Assembly: GCA_003260075.1 (NCBI GenBank)
Contig: QLIY01000212.1
Location: forward strand, 73,210-137,209
Source: Phallusia mammillata
Lineage: Eukaryota; Chordata; Ascidiacea; Phlebobranchia; Ascidiidae
DNA: 64,000 nt
Reading direction: 5' to 3'
The translations under genes and the position numbers were made by a program. Shown here one piece after another: positions 13,401 to 23,390 of this stretch (position 1 is its first letter; each line of letters begins with the position of its first letter). The notes beneath the pieces were generated by a model. The model saw nothing but the letters and a program-made list of their open reading frames with translations. It searched no databases and was not told where the DNA came from.

Positions 13401-15907
13401 ATTTTCATCGCCTATCTGGTGATTTACAAGAAGTCGTCTAAACCCATGGTGCGGAAAAGCGTACGAAGAAGGTCGAGGCAGTGGAGAAGAGACAACAGAA
13501 CGATGCAAAAGAAAATCATGTGCTTAGGTAAATATGATAACAATGTTTCCTCCTAGTTGCGCGATAGTAAGGTTGGGCAAATGCACATCTCAACGCACAA
13601 GAAAAATCAAACCCGAGTATATAATAGGACGTGCAAATTTAATGTTGCTAGCAGTGGCTCTCGATGTGCCCAGAAAGCTTGTATGTAGGTTATACTCTAA
13701 CACATGAAAAGTTAAGGGAAACATTGTATGCCAATGGATAAAAATTTGACAGGAGCATATTTATCATAATAACGTCGTTTCAGCGACAATTGTAGAAAAT
13801 GTTTTGTTGCCCTGTCCAAAATGAGTAGCGCCTTAGCTTCTGTCAATTGCTCATCAAGTAGACGCTACATGTTTAAAAGTTTATAAAATTCAATATTTTA
13901 CTAATATCGCAGTTATATTTGTGTTTGTGAATCAACAAATTGAGTTAATTGTTTGTAATATTTGGTCTGAATTTTTTTGGGAACTTTTACTGACAATCTT
14001 AATATTTTGCAGTAATGACAGATTTAGCATGTTGGCTTCCTGTGTGCATCATATTTATTGTTCGTATCTCTGGTCACGACGTCCACCCTATCGTACACGG
14101 ACTGACCGGTAAGTAATAAATGAAAATACATGCGCTGTGCCACCAACTAAAGCACGAATGCAAGCAGTAAATCAGCATCCTAGCTGGTATTTCAACTTTC
14201 TTAAATGCGTAATGCCTGAAAAGTAGTAGCCTCCCCCCCCCCTCTGGTCACGACGTCCACCCTATCGTACACGGACTGACCGGTAAGTAACAAATGAAAA
14301 TACATGAGCTGTGCCACCAACTAAAGCAAGAATGCAAGCAGTAAATCAGCATTCTAGCTGGTATTTCAACTTTCTTAAATGCGTAATGCCTGAAAAGTAG
14401 TGTCCCGAAAGGCTTAAATCCATTGAAAACAAACAAACATTTTGTTTGTATATCTGCAATGAGGATAACTAAAACGGTCATTAAAAGTACACAAGACACG
14501 GACTTGAACGAGAGCTTTACTAAAAACAATATTGCCAGCAATGTTAAATAAAACGTGAACATTTTATTAAGCAATTTGTCATTTTTACTGATGACAGTAG
14601 TTTTTGTCGAAACGTTTGCTCAATAAAATGTCTACGTTTATTCAACATCACTGGTAATTTTGTTTAACTAAAGTCATTATTGAAGTAGCCTACCACTTAA
14701 AATTGTAAAATATTTGCAGGTACCGTTTTGCTACCTATCAACAGCGCCGTGAATCCTATTATTTACTCAAACGCCATCACAAACCTCAAGAATGTGTTCA
14801 AGAAGAAGATGGGATATGTGGACAGCAATAGTAGCGACGCTAGCGATGCTGCGAGATTTTATGTGGGAAGAAACTCCTCAAAAGCATCCCTCGACATAAA
14901 TGGTTCCATCAGAAGCACTTCCAGTATAGGTCAGTTTAAACATTTTAATTGTTGCCACAAATGTAGTTGGACAAAAGTTGAAAGCTATTTTCATGCCTGG
15001 ATAAATAAAAGTTCTGGCTTAAAGTGTAATAGTATAACGTGTTGTTAATAGTATAAAGCCTCACACACACTAGGTATAACAACCGTTTTAAAGCGGGTAC
15101 CTTTTCACGGCGTGCCAATGCCAGATAATATTAAAAATAACATGCGAATGACACATAGCTTGCAAGCCCTAACGCCGTTCTAAGCTGTGGTCCGCGAAGA
15201 GCCTTAGCGGGAGCAACAAGTGCTAGTGTCAAGAATTTTTGGGATTTAAAAAAAATATATATATATATTTTTGTTTGCGCACAATATATAATTCGTATTT
15301 GTTTGCGCACAGTAACGAAGAAATTCATACTTTTAGTATTATCCATCTATGATGTAACAAACGGCCTTCGAATCATTTATGTGTCCTGTTCAACTAAATG
15401 CAATTAATCCTACATGTTGTTGCAGAAATGTTGTCACTGTTAATTATCTTTTAACGGTTAATTCAATATTTAGTTTTCCAATATAAATATTAAGTCCAAT
15501 ACTCTCGCGAGATCAGTTTGGTGACCCCTGAATATGCTTAGTTAGGTTGTTTCTGCATATTAATTGTAATTTTTCTAATTGCTTTGCTTTATTGGTCGCA
15601 ACAAATGGTCAAACCTGTACTAATTTCATATTACCTGAAATCTACAGGAAATTTACTGACAGCTGATTCACCAAGCAACAGACGTGTAAAGAACGGCAAC
15701 GCTGCTATGAGAAAGAAAAAGTTGAACGGCTTTGTTCGTCCACACGTCACGTTTGCCACGTCATCACATGATGACGTAGTTGACAACGAAAAAGATAGTT
15801 CCAGCAACGAAACGAACAAGATCGAAAATACAACCTCTGCTGAAATAATTGATACTAGGAAAATTACGTTTGCGCTTGTAGATAATATGAAGGAAAGTGT
15901 TCTTTAA
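6464..15907 (+). CDS. LDLa-repeat rhodopsin-like GPCR (LGR/RXFP/GRL101-type 7TM), no LRRs
   Basis: Twelve exons splice in consistent phase to 2,757 bp (918 aa plus stop): 6464-6855, 7479-7629, 8721-9021, 9282-9527, 10399-10765, 11037-11268, 11573-11741, 12792-12884, 13288-13527, 14013-14108, 14720-14929, 15648-15907. The protein would sit in the plasma membrane, with about six Cys-rich LDLa modules outside, seven helices, and a Ser/Asn-rich tail inside. LGR and RXFP relatives usually place leucine-rich repeats between ectodomain and helices; none is present here. The hydrophobic segment near residues 63-79 would act as signal peptide or signal anchor. The ATG at 6596 (residue 45) is an alternative start that puts it closer to the N-terminus, and an upstream exon cannot be excluded. 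The ligand is unknown. A C-run join at 14233 lies in an intron and does not affect coding. Confidence 0.85.
7738..7888 (+). repeat. 150-bp dispersed repeat, copy 1
   Basis: This intronic stretch is almost identical to 23506-23655 (shared words include ctccagcggtttcccaaaat and cttagcggtcacccaaacc). No TIR or target duplication could be fixed. The near-identity over about 150 bp at 16-kb distance suggests recent mobility or gene conversion. Confidence 0.75.
10493..14929 (+). CDS. 7TM core exons of the GPCR
   Basis: Helix 1 and 2 (exon 5) include LNLAFADLLMGIYLL, with the conserved Asp of helix 2 in the LGR-style ADLLMG context. Exon 6 holds the helix 3 Cys and the segment ending MTSYRLYG, where the usual Glu/Asp-Arg-Tyr/Trp is replaced by Ser-Tyr-Arg-Leu. 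Exon 7 gives helix 4 and part of loop 2; exon 8 and the start of exon 9 complete the loop, including a Cys that could pair with helix 3. Exon 9 holds helix 5 and a very basic loop 3. Exon 10 carries the helix 6 Cys-Trp-Leu-Pro motif. Exon 11 carries LPINSAVNPIIYS, the LGR-type helix 7 with NPxxY. These motifs imply a folded GPCR; the altered helix 3 triplet makes coupling strength uncertain. Confidence 0.85.
12958..13243. repeat. Duplicated intron segment joined by a C run
   Basis: About 138 bp (12958-13095) recur at 13107-13243 with a few substitutions, separated by the C run at 13096-13106. The segment lies in the intron between GPCR exons 8 and 9. It fits an unmerged allelic overlap. Confidence 0.8.
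14080..14401. repeat. Duplicated GPCR exon-10 tail and intron joined by a C run
   Basis: The second half of exon 10, its donor site and about 115 bp of intron (14080-14232) recur at 14243-14401. The second half-exon has no acceptor in front of it and should not be annotated as an extra exon. Confidence 0.85.
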
Positions 15908-15943
15908 ATTTTCGTGTTTGTTACAAATATATTAAAAGTTGCC

Positions 15944-15949
15944 AATAAA
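15944..15949 (+). terminator. Polyadenylation signal of the GPCR gene
   Basis: A canonical aataaa lies 37 bp after the GPCR stop codon, a short 3' UTR typical of compact tunicate genes. Confidence 0.6.
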
Positions 15950-16405
15950 AAATGAAATGTACTCTTCGTCTTTTCAATATGTAACAATGTGAGCAAACGG
16001 TATTACAACTTTGGTTAATTGCATGATAAACAGAATACGCTGGTCAATAATTTCAAGCAACGTATTTGACAACAGCTTAAACAACTACCAAAGTAGGCTA
16101 TACATTCAAGAAGATAACTCTTTTGCCAACGTACACAAGAACATTATGTGTGGGATCAATTGTAACCAAACGTCAACAAGAAAGACCGCAAGATAAAGGA
16201 AAACAACTGCTGCATGTGCAAGATGATTTGTCCAAGCAAAAATGAGAAATAGTTTATGCAAAAATGGAGGCGATAATTTTATTACTGGAAATAGGTTTAC
16301 TGCTTTGTTGACTCATGCAGAGTAAGTCGTGTATTATAAAAATGTCCTAATTTATTAAGAGGACAATGTAGCATTTTCCACACGAATGGATTTGTATATT
16401 TGTAG

Positions 16406-17895
16406 GGTCATCTGCCATATCGTGCCAAAGTCGATTTTACACATTATCTACCAGCACACAGAACTGGTCTGGTGCATACAACGCATGTATACAGAATGGT
16501 GGAACCCTGGCCAGTGTTAAAGATGAAGAAACGCAAAACCTACCAGCTGCTGAAGCACAAGAAAAGTGGCCTTGTGGGACGTTTGTCAGTGTAAAAACTA
16601 AAATTGCTCAGAATTTTTTGTGTTATGTAACAACCTGCGCTAATGGGAAGAATACTTAAAATAAAAATAATGGCCAGTTTTGCAGATATCGAATATATGA
16701 GTTTGTTTATACAGTATAAGCTGTTGCTGCCAGGGATAATTTTACCCTGATGAAGGCGACCTGTATAGGACGTCGTAACGCCGGTGCAAAGTACAATTGT
16801 CAGAAGAGTTCTATAAAGTTGATAAAGTTTGATTTTTGTGGTAAAAATGCCAATTGTTATTTTACTTTTTTTCACTTGAAATGAGCAATAACTATCGTAA
16901 GCAAACACAAATGCGAAGCTTTCAAAGTTCACAAACATATTTTTAGCAGATATCTATTTAGGAAACAAACGTTTAGTCAGTGCTGTTAGTGGAGCTAACG
17001 GAGACATAATTGCGTTTGATATCTTGATGATGGATAAAACTGGTTCAACTGATGCTTATGAAACTGTTTGTGAGGTAAAAGAACTGAACATGGGAACAGT
17101 TAAAACACCAGTAAGTGAATAGGTTTATTTGCATGGCATATCTTTTCGTTTCTTCTGCACAAACTACTTGCCCAATCAATCATTTTTAACGAAAGTGAGT
17201 CGAATGCCCTAGAACTGGATCAAAGAATTCAACAACATTAATAGGCAAGAACCTTTTAAATTCAATGTGTCTGCCTACGTTTTGCCAAGACACGTTTCGG
17301 GTGGAAAACACGAATGGAAAAGAATCAAGTACTTTAAGCGGAGTTTATGAAATTGAGGTAGGCTTACACACACAAAATAATTTTCAGTTGTAAGCAGCCG
17401 CCGGCATATTGACCCAAACGTAATACAATGTTTTACCAGTATTATTTAACCCCCCCCCCTATCAAGTTTGTAAAGCTCTTCTGGCAAATGACGTCATTTG
17501 CCAGAACAGCTCTATCAACTTGATAGGCCAAGCATGTTTGAAAAGAGTAGAGTAAAGCTGTCAACAAAAAAGCGCATGGTCGGCGGCGAGCTTTGATCGC
17601 TTGACAGAGGGCAGGGAAGGGTTCACTCATGCTTAGCGGCTCATCGCTCCCCCTTCATAATTCCTACACTGCGTTGCACTTATAATACATTAGTTATTTA
17701 TTTTTTTAGGAGAACTCAGATGTAACAACGCCTTACCCATGTATCTTGGCAACTGAACATGCCGACCCTGCTGTATACGTGCAAAAACGTTGGCTATGCA
17801 ATTGCCCAACGTTTGGCGAAGCTTTAATTGTGTTAATCACGTCATATTGGATATTCGATGTGAGGTTTCCGAAGGCTCTTACGTGCACGCTGTAG
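16406..17895 (+). CDS. C-type-lectin-like domain exons; relative of the downstream receptor
   Basis: Four exons connect in phase: 16406-16588, about 16950-17110, 17250-17357 and 17710-17895 (stop). The first has the start of a C-type lectin fold (WSGAYNACIQNGGTLASV, with the Trp, Ala, Cys and Gly-Gly-Thr-Leu-Ala landmarks). The second ends in the ETVCEV segment typical of its last strand. The long loop with calcium ligands is not recognisable, so sugar binding is doubtful. The third and fourth exons contain CLPTFCQDTFRV and SGVYEIEENSD, which faintly recall a fibrinogen-like start; I would not name the domain. The 5' end is unresolved: a hydrophobic ATG frame at about 16265 hits a stop unless a weak donor is used. 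An aataaa at 18035 could end a short transcript here. Confidence 0.5.
16719..16820 (+). mobile_element. Short hairpin element with hammerhead-like core, diverged copy
   Basis: The stretch begins ctgttgctgccaggga and ends with the arm cagaagagttctataaagtt, matching the family at 24890-25173 and 59546-59743. It holds a hammerhead-like core: ctgatga at 16747-16753, a stem-forming segment, then gtaa (a gaaa variant) at 16775-16778. It is the only copy read in the + orientation, and its core is mutated. Confidence 0.6.
17460..17530. mobile_element. Palindromic remnant of the same hairpin family
   Basis: The arms atcaagtttgtaaagctctt and its inverse, ending ctctatcaacttgatagg, face each other around a tgacgtca-containing centre. 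The arms match the ends of the hairpin family, but the central hammerhead segment is missing. A C run (17450-17459) abuts the left arm. Confidence 0.5.
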
Positions 17896-18145
17896 CTTCT
17901 ATCGTTCGTTCTCAAAATATCAGAAACTATTCAAAACCCAACAGTGCAAAAAATTATTAATTCGCTTTAAGATTGAGTCAAATTACTTGTTTGTTAATGT
18001 TTCATGTTTCTTTTCTGCATGATCTTCAAGCGTTAATAAATGTAGAGGGACATTAATATGTCGTGCGTATTATGTAACCATGGTACACACTATGGTTCGT
18101 CAGGCATGGAAGGGCATTCCCATCAATAAATTTGAAAAACGTTTA

Positions 18146-18220
18146 GGATGGAAAATACCATCATAAATTTTTCCATCCTCAGGGATGTGAAACTCCATGG
18201 TAGGATGGAAAATTCCATCC
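18146..18220. repeat. Short inverted repeat rich in ggatgga/tccatcc
   Basis: Words ggatggaaaataccatc and tttccatcctc are followed by ggatggaaaattccatcc, so the stretch can fold on itself. No coding signal or target duplication is seen; it may be part of a MITE. Confidence 0.5.
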
Positions 18221-18627
18221 AATTGCGGACCACCCCAGGGGTAAGCAAATTCCACCCTCTGGGTGGGATCCCGATTTACAGTGTTGCCTTTCTCTAATCT
18301 GCAAAGAGCATTTTTCCTTTGCCTTTACAAAGTACTCCATAAGATCTAGCCTACATAAAACTGAGAGACTTACAGGTTCAAACCTGTATAACATAATTAT
18401 TGCAAATATTTTGGAGGCATATAATGTGTGAGACAAGTTAATGATTGCAAAAGAACCCAAACAACAAGCAATTGAGAACATTTTGACTACTATTATCAAG
18501 AAAAACATAGATTTTGTTATTCAGCTTGACAAAATACTGGTAGGTTTACCAGGCAACTTAATTTTCTGTAAACAAGTTGCATAAAAACTAAAAACACCAT
18601 CACCCAATGTATATTTTTGGACTAACG

Positions 18628-19079
18628 CAGCGGTTCCCAAACTGGGGTCCGCGGTCCTTTAGGGGTCCGTGAGGCAATTTTGGGGGGACCGCGAAGCGGT
18701 TGAAGTAATTCCATAATCTTATTTGGCGTCAGTTTGTGCCACTAAATAAGTTTAAATCAAAGTAGAATTGAGAATCGACTGTCTCCATTGCTAAACAATG
18801 GCCTTTATTGAATGACAACTGTCAAAAATGCAATTGTTCGCGCACAATCGTAATGGTTTTTGTCTTGTTTGTGATGNAATCGTAATTTTTTTGTCCTGTT
18901 TGTGATGTCATATGCTGTCTTTGGATGATTGTTATGCGCAATTTTGCATAACTAGCTAAAATCCTGCAATCAATTTTCGTTTTTATGAAATACACATTTA
19001 GGTTTAAGGACCGCGAGCCCTCGAAAAAATGGCAAAGGGACCGTTTTAAAAAAAATATGAAAAAGTTTGGGAACCACTG
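18628..19079. mobile_element. hAT-like non-autonomous DNA transposon
   Basis: The left end reads cagcggttcccaaact and the inverted right end reads cagtggttcccaaact. A perfect 8-bp duplication, gactaacg, flanks it at 18620-18627 and 19080-19087. No transposase is visible. It sits between the lectin-like exons and the phosphatase-like exons of the decayed paralogue, so it may be involved in that gene's breakage or simply lie in an intron. Confidence 0.88.
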
Positions 19080-19278
19080 GACTAACGTCATATGGCCCAA
19101 TGACAAAAGCAAGGAAATCGTTTTTGAAAATGTGTCTATGATCCTTGTTGAAACCAAAAGCTAAAAACGATGGATAGCGAAAAAAAATTAGAATAAAGCA
19201 CAAAAAAATGGTTCAGAGGTGCGCAACAATTTTCTTTGTGAGCAAACTGTCAAATGTTTAAAAAATACTTCTTGTTAG

Positions 19279-19861
19279 AACACTTTTGTTCCATTGGAGT
19301 TTATTACTTGGTCGGACAATGACACGCCCAAAAGTGACAAAGCTCTGATTGACTTTATGTCGGTTCTTATACCTGTCAACTGTGATCAAAACAGCAACAG
19401 TATTGTACTACTGACCAGGTCGAGTAGTAGACTGTAAAAACCAACTGATACACAAACATTACATGTTATATTCTATCAGATGCCTGTCGTCAAAGTCAGT
19501 AATATTTTGTGCTGCTTGGAATCTTTTTGAACGCCATAAAGCTGAAAAGATGATCGATGTGTTTAGAACAGTCAAGGATGTTATGGACTCCCTTCCTGAT
19601 GTGCAATTAACAGCGGTAAGGGAATGGTATCTTATTACAAGAGCAATCAATAAGCACCCTATACAACATACCTACAATAAAGGGTCTGATTAAAAAAGTT
19701 GGCGATAATCTATAGGGAAGTGGGTTGTAGTGCAAAGGCTAAATATATACTTTGCTATGCTCATCTTGTGTTTTTGCCATTTGCAGGATCAATACAGGGC
19801 ATGTTATTTGTTGATTCAATCTTACGCTGCTTCGCACACAGTTTACGAAATGTGTTTGTGA
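19279..19861 (+). pseudogene. Last three exons of a PTP-like domain, truncated paralogue
   Basis: Exons 19279-19418, 19480-19615 and 19787-19861 (TGA) match the last three exons of the large receptor one for one in phase and residue pattern. Examples are LEFITWSDND here against LEYSSWNGDN there, AAWNLFERHKAEKMIDVFRTV against AAWNLIARYKAERMADVFRTV (20-residue windows of each), and DQYRACYLLIQSYA against DQYKVCYSLIHDYA. The signature loop reads TRCLSSKSVIF, without the Cys-x5-Arg of active phosphatases. The remaining exons of a PTP fold are not visible upstream. Splice sites and frames are still intact, so it may be expressed as part of a short gene with the lectin-like exons. Confidence 0.7.
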
Positions 19862-20630
19862 AAAAGCTCAAAAACATTTTTTTGTCAAAGCAAGTGTTGC
19901 TATTTGAGCTGTATTGGATAATATATATACCTTAAATATTGTGTGAGATGTAAATTATGTACTTTCAATTTGTGAACTTTGTAAGATGAAGCATACCAAA
20001 CAGTCAAAACTAAACCTTGATTTTTTTTCACGTATATCGTCTCTAAGTCATCAAAAATATTGCATGGCAGGTAAATCAAACAAATTTATTAAATTAGACC
20101 GTCGTTCCGATGTGCATCGAACTTTTTTGTGTTCGTTTAAGAAAACGACAGTGCACCATAAAAAAAGCTCTGCATTTTAAAGCACCTAAATATAAAGATG
20201 TTTGTCACGAAGATATGATATTAAACGCAATTGACGCACTTTATAACCAATCAGAGCTTTAATTTATACCCCGTGCCATTTTTGGGTCGTAACTTTTGAT
20301 TTAACATAGTAAACTGATGCTTTCAGTGCACATTGATCAGTCTGTGTTTTTTTGCAATGTAATGTAAATAAAATCGATTTCGCCGATTTAATGGCATCTC
20401 CAGTTCTTTTGATTTAACTTTCGAGTCTATACTTTAGGCTTACTATGTACAAACTTCCGTTTAAGACTGGGTTTCGGGATTTCGCTATCTGATTCAAGCA
20501 CCAATTTTGGCCCCGCCCACACAGCTCTTGTTCATACACTTTAAACTGAATTGGTGTGAATACGGTAGGGGTATACGGTAAACTTTTGAACACCTGGTGT
20601 CAATTAGTAGTTATGTGAAAATAATAACGG
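19862..20630. other. Intergenic stretch without a supported gene
   Basis: Nothing with coding or RNA-gene character is visible. A repeat beginning near 20465 (gactgggtttcgggatttcg) recurs in diverged form at 21190-21345. Confidence 0.6.
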
Positions 20631-21170
20631 CCTCGCGTGCCAACATTCTTGTGCATGAGCAATAATAGTTTGTGCCAGCCGATTTGAATTGTAACCAGAA
20701 AGCATAGGTGTAGGGTCATTTTAAGACTATATTGCGTCTTTACAAACGCAAAACACAGATTGTTACAGTTGGATCAATTAGAATGTCATGATAATTACTT
20801 CGCGTGCCAAACTTAGAACAAAAAAAACACATTGGTATGGTAATTTGGAACGGTGTGTTCTATGAAGACCTTTTGTAAACACTGATCATTTCCTTAATTG
20901 TTGCGAAACTGTGGGCGAACCACAATGCACACTATGGGATTCATTTAGAATTATGTTCTTGATAATTCACGTTGTTTTCTCGTAATGCAACGTTTACGCA
21001 GTAGTGTGTGCAAAACGTTGCGGCGTGGTACGTCCATAAAAGGCAAGGGTGCCTGCTGTAGGTATGTTTATGTAGCAAGTATGGAGTCGTCGGTGTGTGC
21101 GACCGTTCTCGCTATTTCACTGTTCTTACACGGAGCCTTTGCTAGTAAGTGACACAAATGTGTTATTATC
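20631..21170 (+). repeat. Upstream copy of the receptor promoter and first exon
   Basis: This segment is homologous to 22791-23390. The last roughly 100 bp around the signal-peptide exon are identical; the upstream part differs by substitutions and indels. A TATA-like cataaaagg lies near 21036. The two copies may be alternative promoters of one gene, promoters of two paralogues, or two haplotypes placed in series. Confidence 0.75.
21081..21144 (+). CDS. Duplicate signal-peptide exon
   Basis: The exon encodes MESSVCATVLAISLFLHGAF plus Ala and ends in phase 1 before a gtaagt donor. It is identical to the exon at 23284-23347. A typical n-region, hydrophobic core and small residues before cleavage mark it as a signal peptide. 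No body exon lies between it and the second copy, so it could splice to 24058 as an alternative first exon, or be an assembly duplicate. Confidence 0.6.
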
Positions 21171-21469
21171 TTATCAAATGACTATACTTTAGACTGGGTT
21201 TTGGGCTTGTATTTTCTGATTCGGGCTCCAATGTCGGCCCCGCCTACATAACTTTTGCTCATACAATTCGAACTAAAACTGAAAGTTGTTGTCATAAGAA
21301 TAAGGTAGGGGTATGTAGTAATCTTTTGAACACCACGTGGCAATTTACTTGTGGTTTTCCTATATATTGCCAGGTTATATATACTACATCATATTTAACG
21401 ATGTATCACATATACCATTTACTATATTTATAATGGATATATATTTGGTACCTACATTTCATTGGGTCT

Positions 21470-21999
21470 ATATCTTTTTCCTGGCACTTTATAACATAAT
21501 TGTTTCTGCAAGCATAATCTAATGGGTCCCCACACATATGCATATGCGATTTGGTANGTTCCCCATACATGTGCATACACGATTTGGTAACAGTAAAAAT
21601 AAGGCAAAATCATTGTAAAACTCGTTGTTTTCACGAGGTGGAAAATGGACGAGTCCAACTATTTAAACTTTTAACAAAGTTTCAACATTTTTTTCCTTAA
21701 GTGCCCCTTTGTTTTTTGAATTATGATTTTAATCCGCACATAGCGTTCCTGGCGCCGTTAAGTTTCTACACACCAACAATACGATATACCCCCCCCCCTT
21801 TTCCTGGCACTTTATAACATAATTGTTTCTTCAAGCATAATCTAATTCCCCCATACATGTCCCCCCCCCCCATTGGGTCCCTATCTTTTTCCTGGCACTT
21901 TATAACATAATTATTTCTTCAAGCATAATCTAATGGTTCCCCATACATGTGCATACACGATTTGGTAACAGTAAAAATAAGGCAAAATCATTGTAAAAC

Positions 22000-22000
<1 letters not shown>
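21470..22000. repeat. Three overlapping copies separated by C runs
   Basis: The phrase cctggcactttataacataa begins near 21480, 21803 and 21891, followed each time by the same caagcataatctaat sequence. C runs at 21789-21798 and 21861-21871 separate the copies. This fits several unmerged contig ends. Confidence 0.8.

Positions 22001-22081
<81 letters not shown>
22001..22081. other. 81-base C run, probable sized scaffold gap
   Basis: The run has no duplicated flank on either side, unlike the 10-base runs. That is expected if its length is an estimated gap size. Confidence 0.7.
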
Positions 22082-22439
22082 TGAAACAGTTTTATTAACG
22101 CTTTCAGTTTGAGAAGTCATGTTACACAAGTGTAACAAATCGTGCTGTGTGGTCGCTCTGCGTTTTGAAACACGAATAAGTTGAGAAAATGGTGAAGTGA
22201 CGACTGCTTTCATGCGTGAAGCAGAGGCATTTTTTTCCATGCGCCACTGTCGTCAATCACTCCCACTGCGTCAGCTGTGCACTGAGCGAGCACAAATTGG
22301 AAAAAAATACAACATGTACAAACATATTTGGGGCTGTAAGAGTAATTACGGAGACGATTGTACTGAAATTTTTAACAGCAAACAAGTTAAAAATTTTAGC
22401 AGGTTGAGTCTTGTATTTTTGACCTAATTAACATGTGAA

Positions 22440-22630
22440 CAAACAAACAAATATTTGGGGGTAAAGGGGTGAAAATAGATATATACAACTTCAAGTTACA
22501 AAATATTTTATAATCCGCTGCAATGTACCAATCAAAAAAGTATGAAACTCCAGAATCATCTGATGTAGCAAGGATAGCCGTTTTAAAAAATTCACGTTTT
22601 GGGGGGCTGTGGGTAAACTGAGCGATCAAA
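22440..22630. repeat. Dispersed repeat related to 38439-38802
   Basis: The order of words (atgtaccaatcaaaaaagta, ctccagaatcat, gttttaaaaaattcacgttt, gggctgtgggtaaactg) parallels the segment at 38439-38616, with many substitutions. It is an old interspersed family with no visible ends. Confidence 0.55.
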
Positions 22631-22790
22631 CAAAGTCAAAATTCACATGGACCATCTTTAGACCAATATCTATAATGTGTGTAAATTTGAAAAAGTTTGA
22701 ACCATTCTTTCTTGATCAAAACGTGGGAACAAATCCGCGTTAGACGGAAAAAAAGAAAAAAATCAGGGAAGGGGACCCATAATAATAATG

Positions 22791-23390
22791 TTCTCGCGTG
22801 CCAACATTCTTGTGCATGAGCAATAATAGTTTGTGCCACGCGATTTGAATTGTAACCAGAAGGCATACGTGTAGGATTATTTAAAACTTTATTGCACCTT
22901 TCAAACACAAAACAAGGATTGTAACAGTTTGAAACTTTTTAGCAGTTATTTGAATACGACCTTTTGGATCAATTAGCATGGCATGATAATTACCTCGCGT
23001 GACGCATTGGTATTGTAATTTGGAACGATGTGTTAAAAAAAGGTGAGAATTAACTACGACAGCGCATCACTACTGCTAGTCTCTTATTCTAAACAATGAT
23101 CATTTCCTTGTTGCGAAACTGTGGGCGAACCACAATGCACACTATGGGACTTATTCAGAATTCTGTATAACCCACGTTGTTTCCTTGTAATGCAGCTGTT
23201 CACGCAGTAGTGTGTGCAAAACATTGGGGCATGTTAAGTATATTATAGGTAAGGGTACCTGTGGTCATGTTTATGTAGCAAGTATGGAGTCGTCGGTGTG
23301 TGCGACCGTTCTCGCTATTTCACTGTTCTTACACGGAGCCTTTGCTAGTAAGTGACACAAATGTGTTATTATCTTATCAAATGACTTGTT
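22791..23390 (+). promoter_or_regulatory. Presumed promoter and first exon of the large receptor
   Basis: This is the copy nearest to the body of the gene, ending in the signal-peptide exon at 23284-23347. A TATA-like gtatattata lies about 50 bp before the ATG. It is homologous to 20631-21170. Confidence 0.45.

Noticed and set aside
14243-14283. Second half-copy of GPCR exon 10
   Set aside because: It has no acceptor and begins exactly after a C run; it is a duplicated contig end, not an alternative exon.
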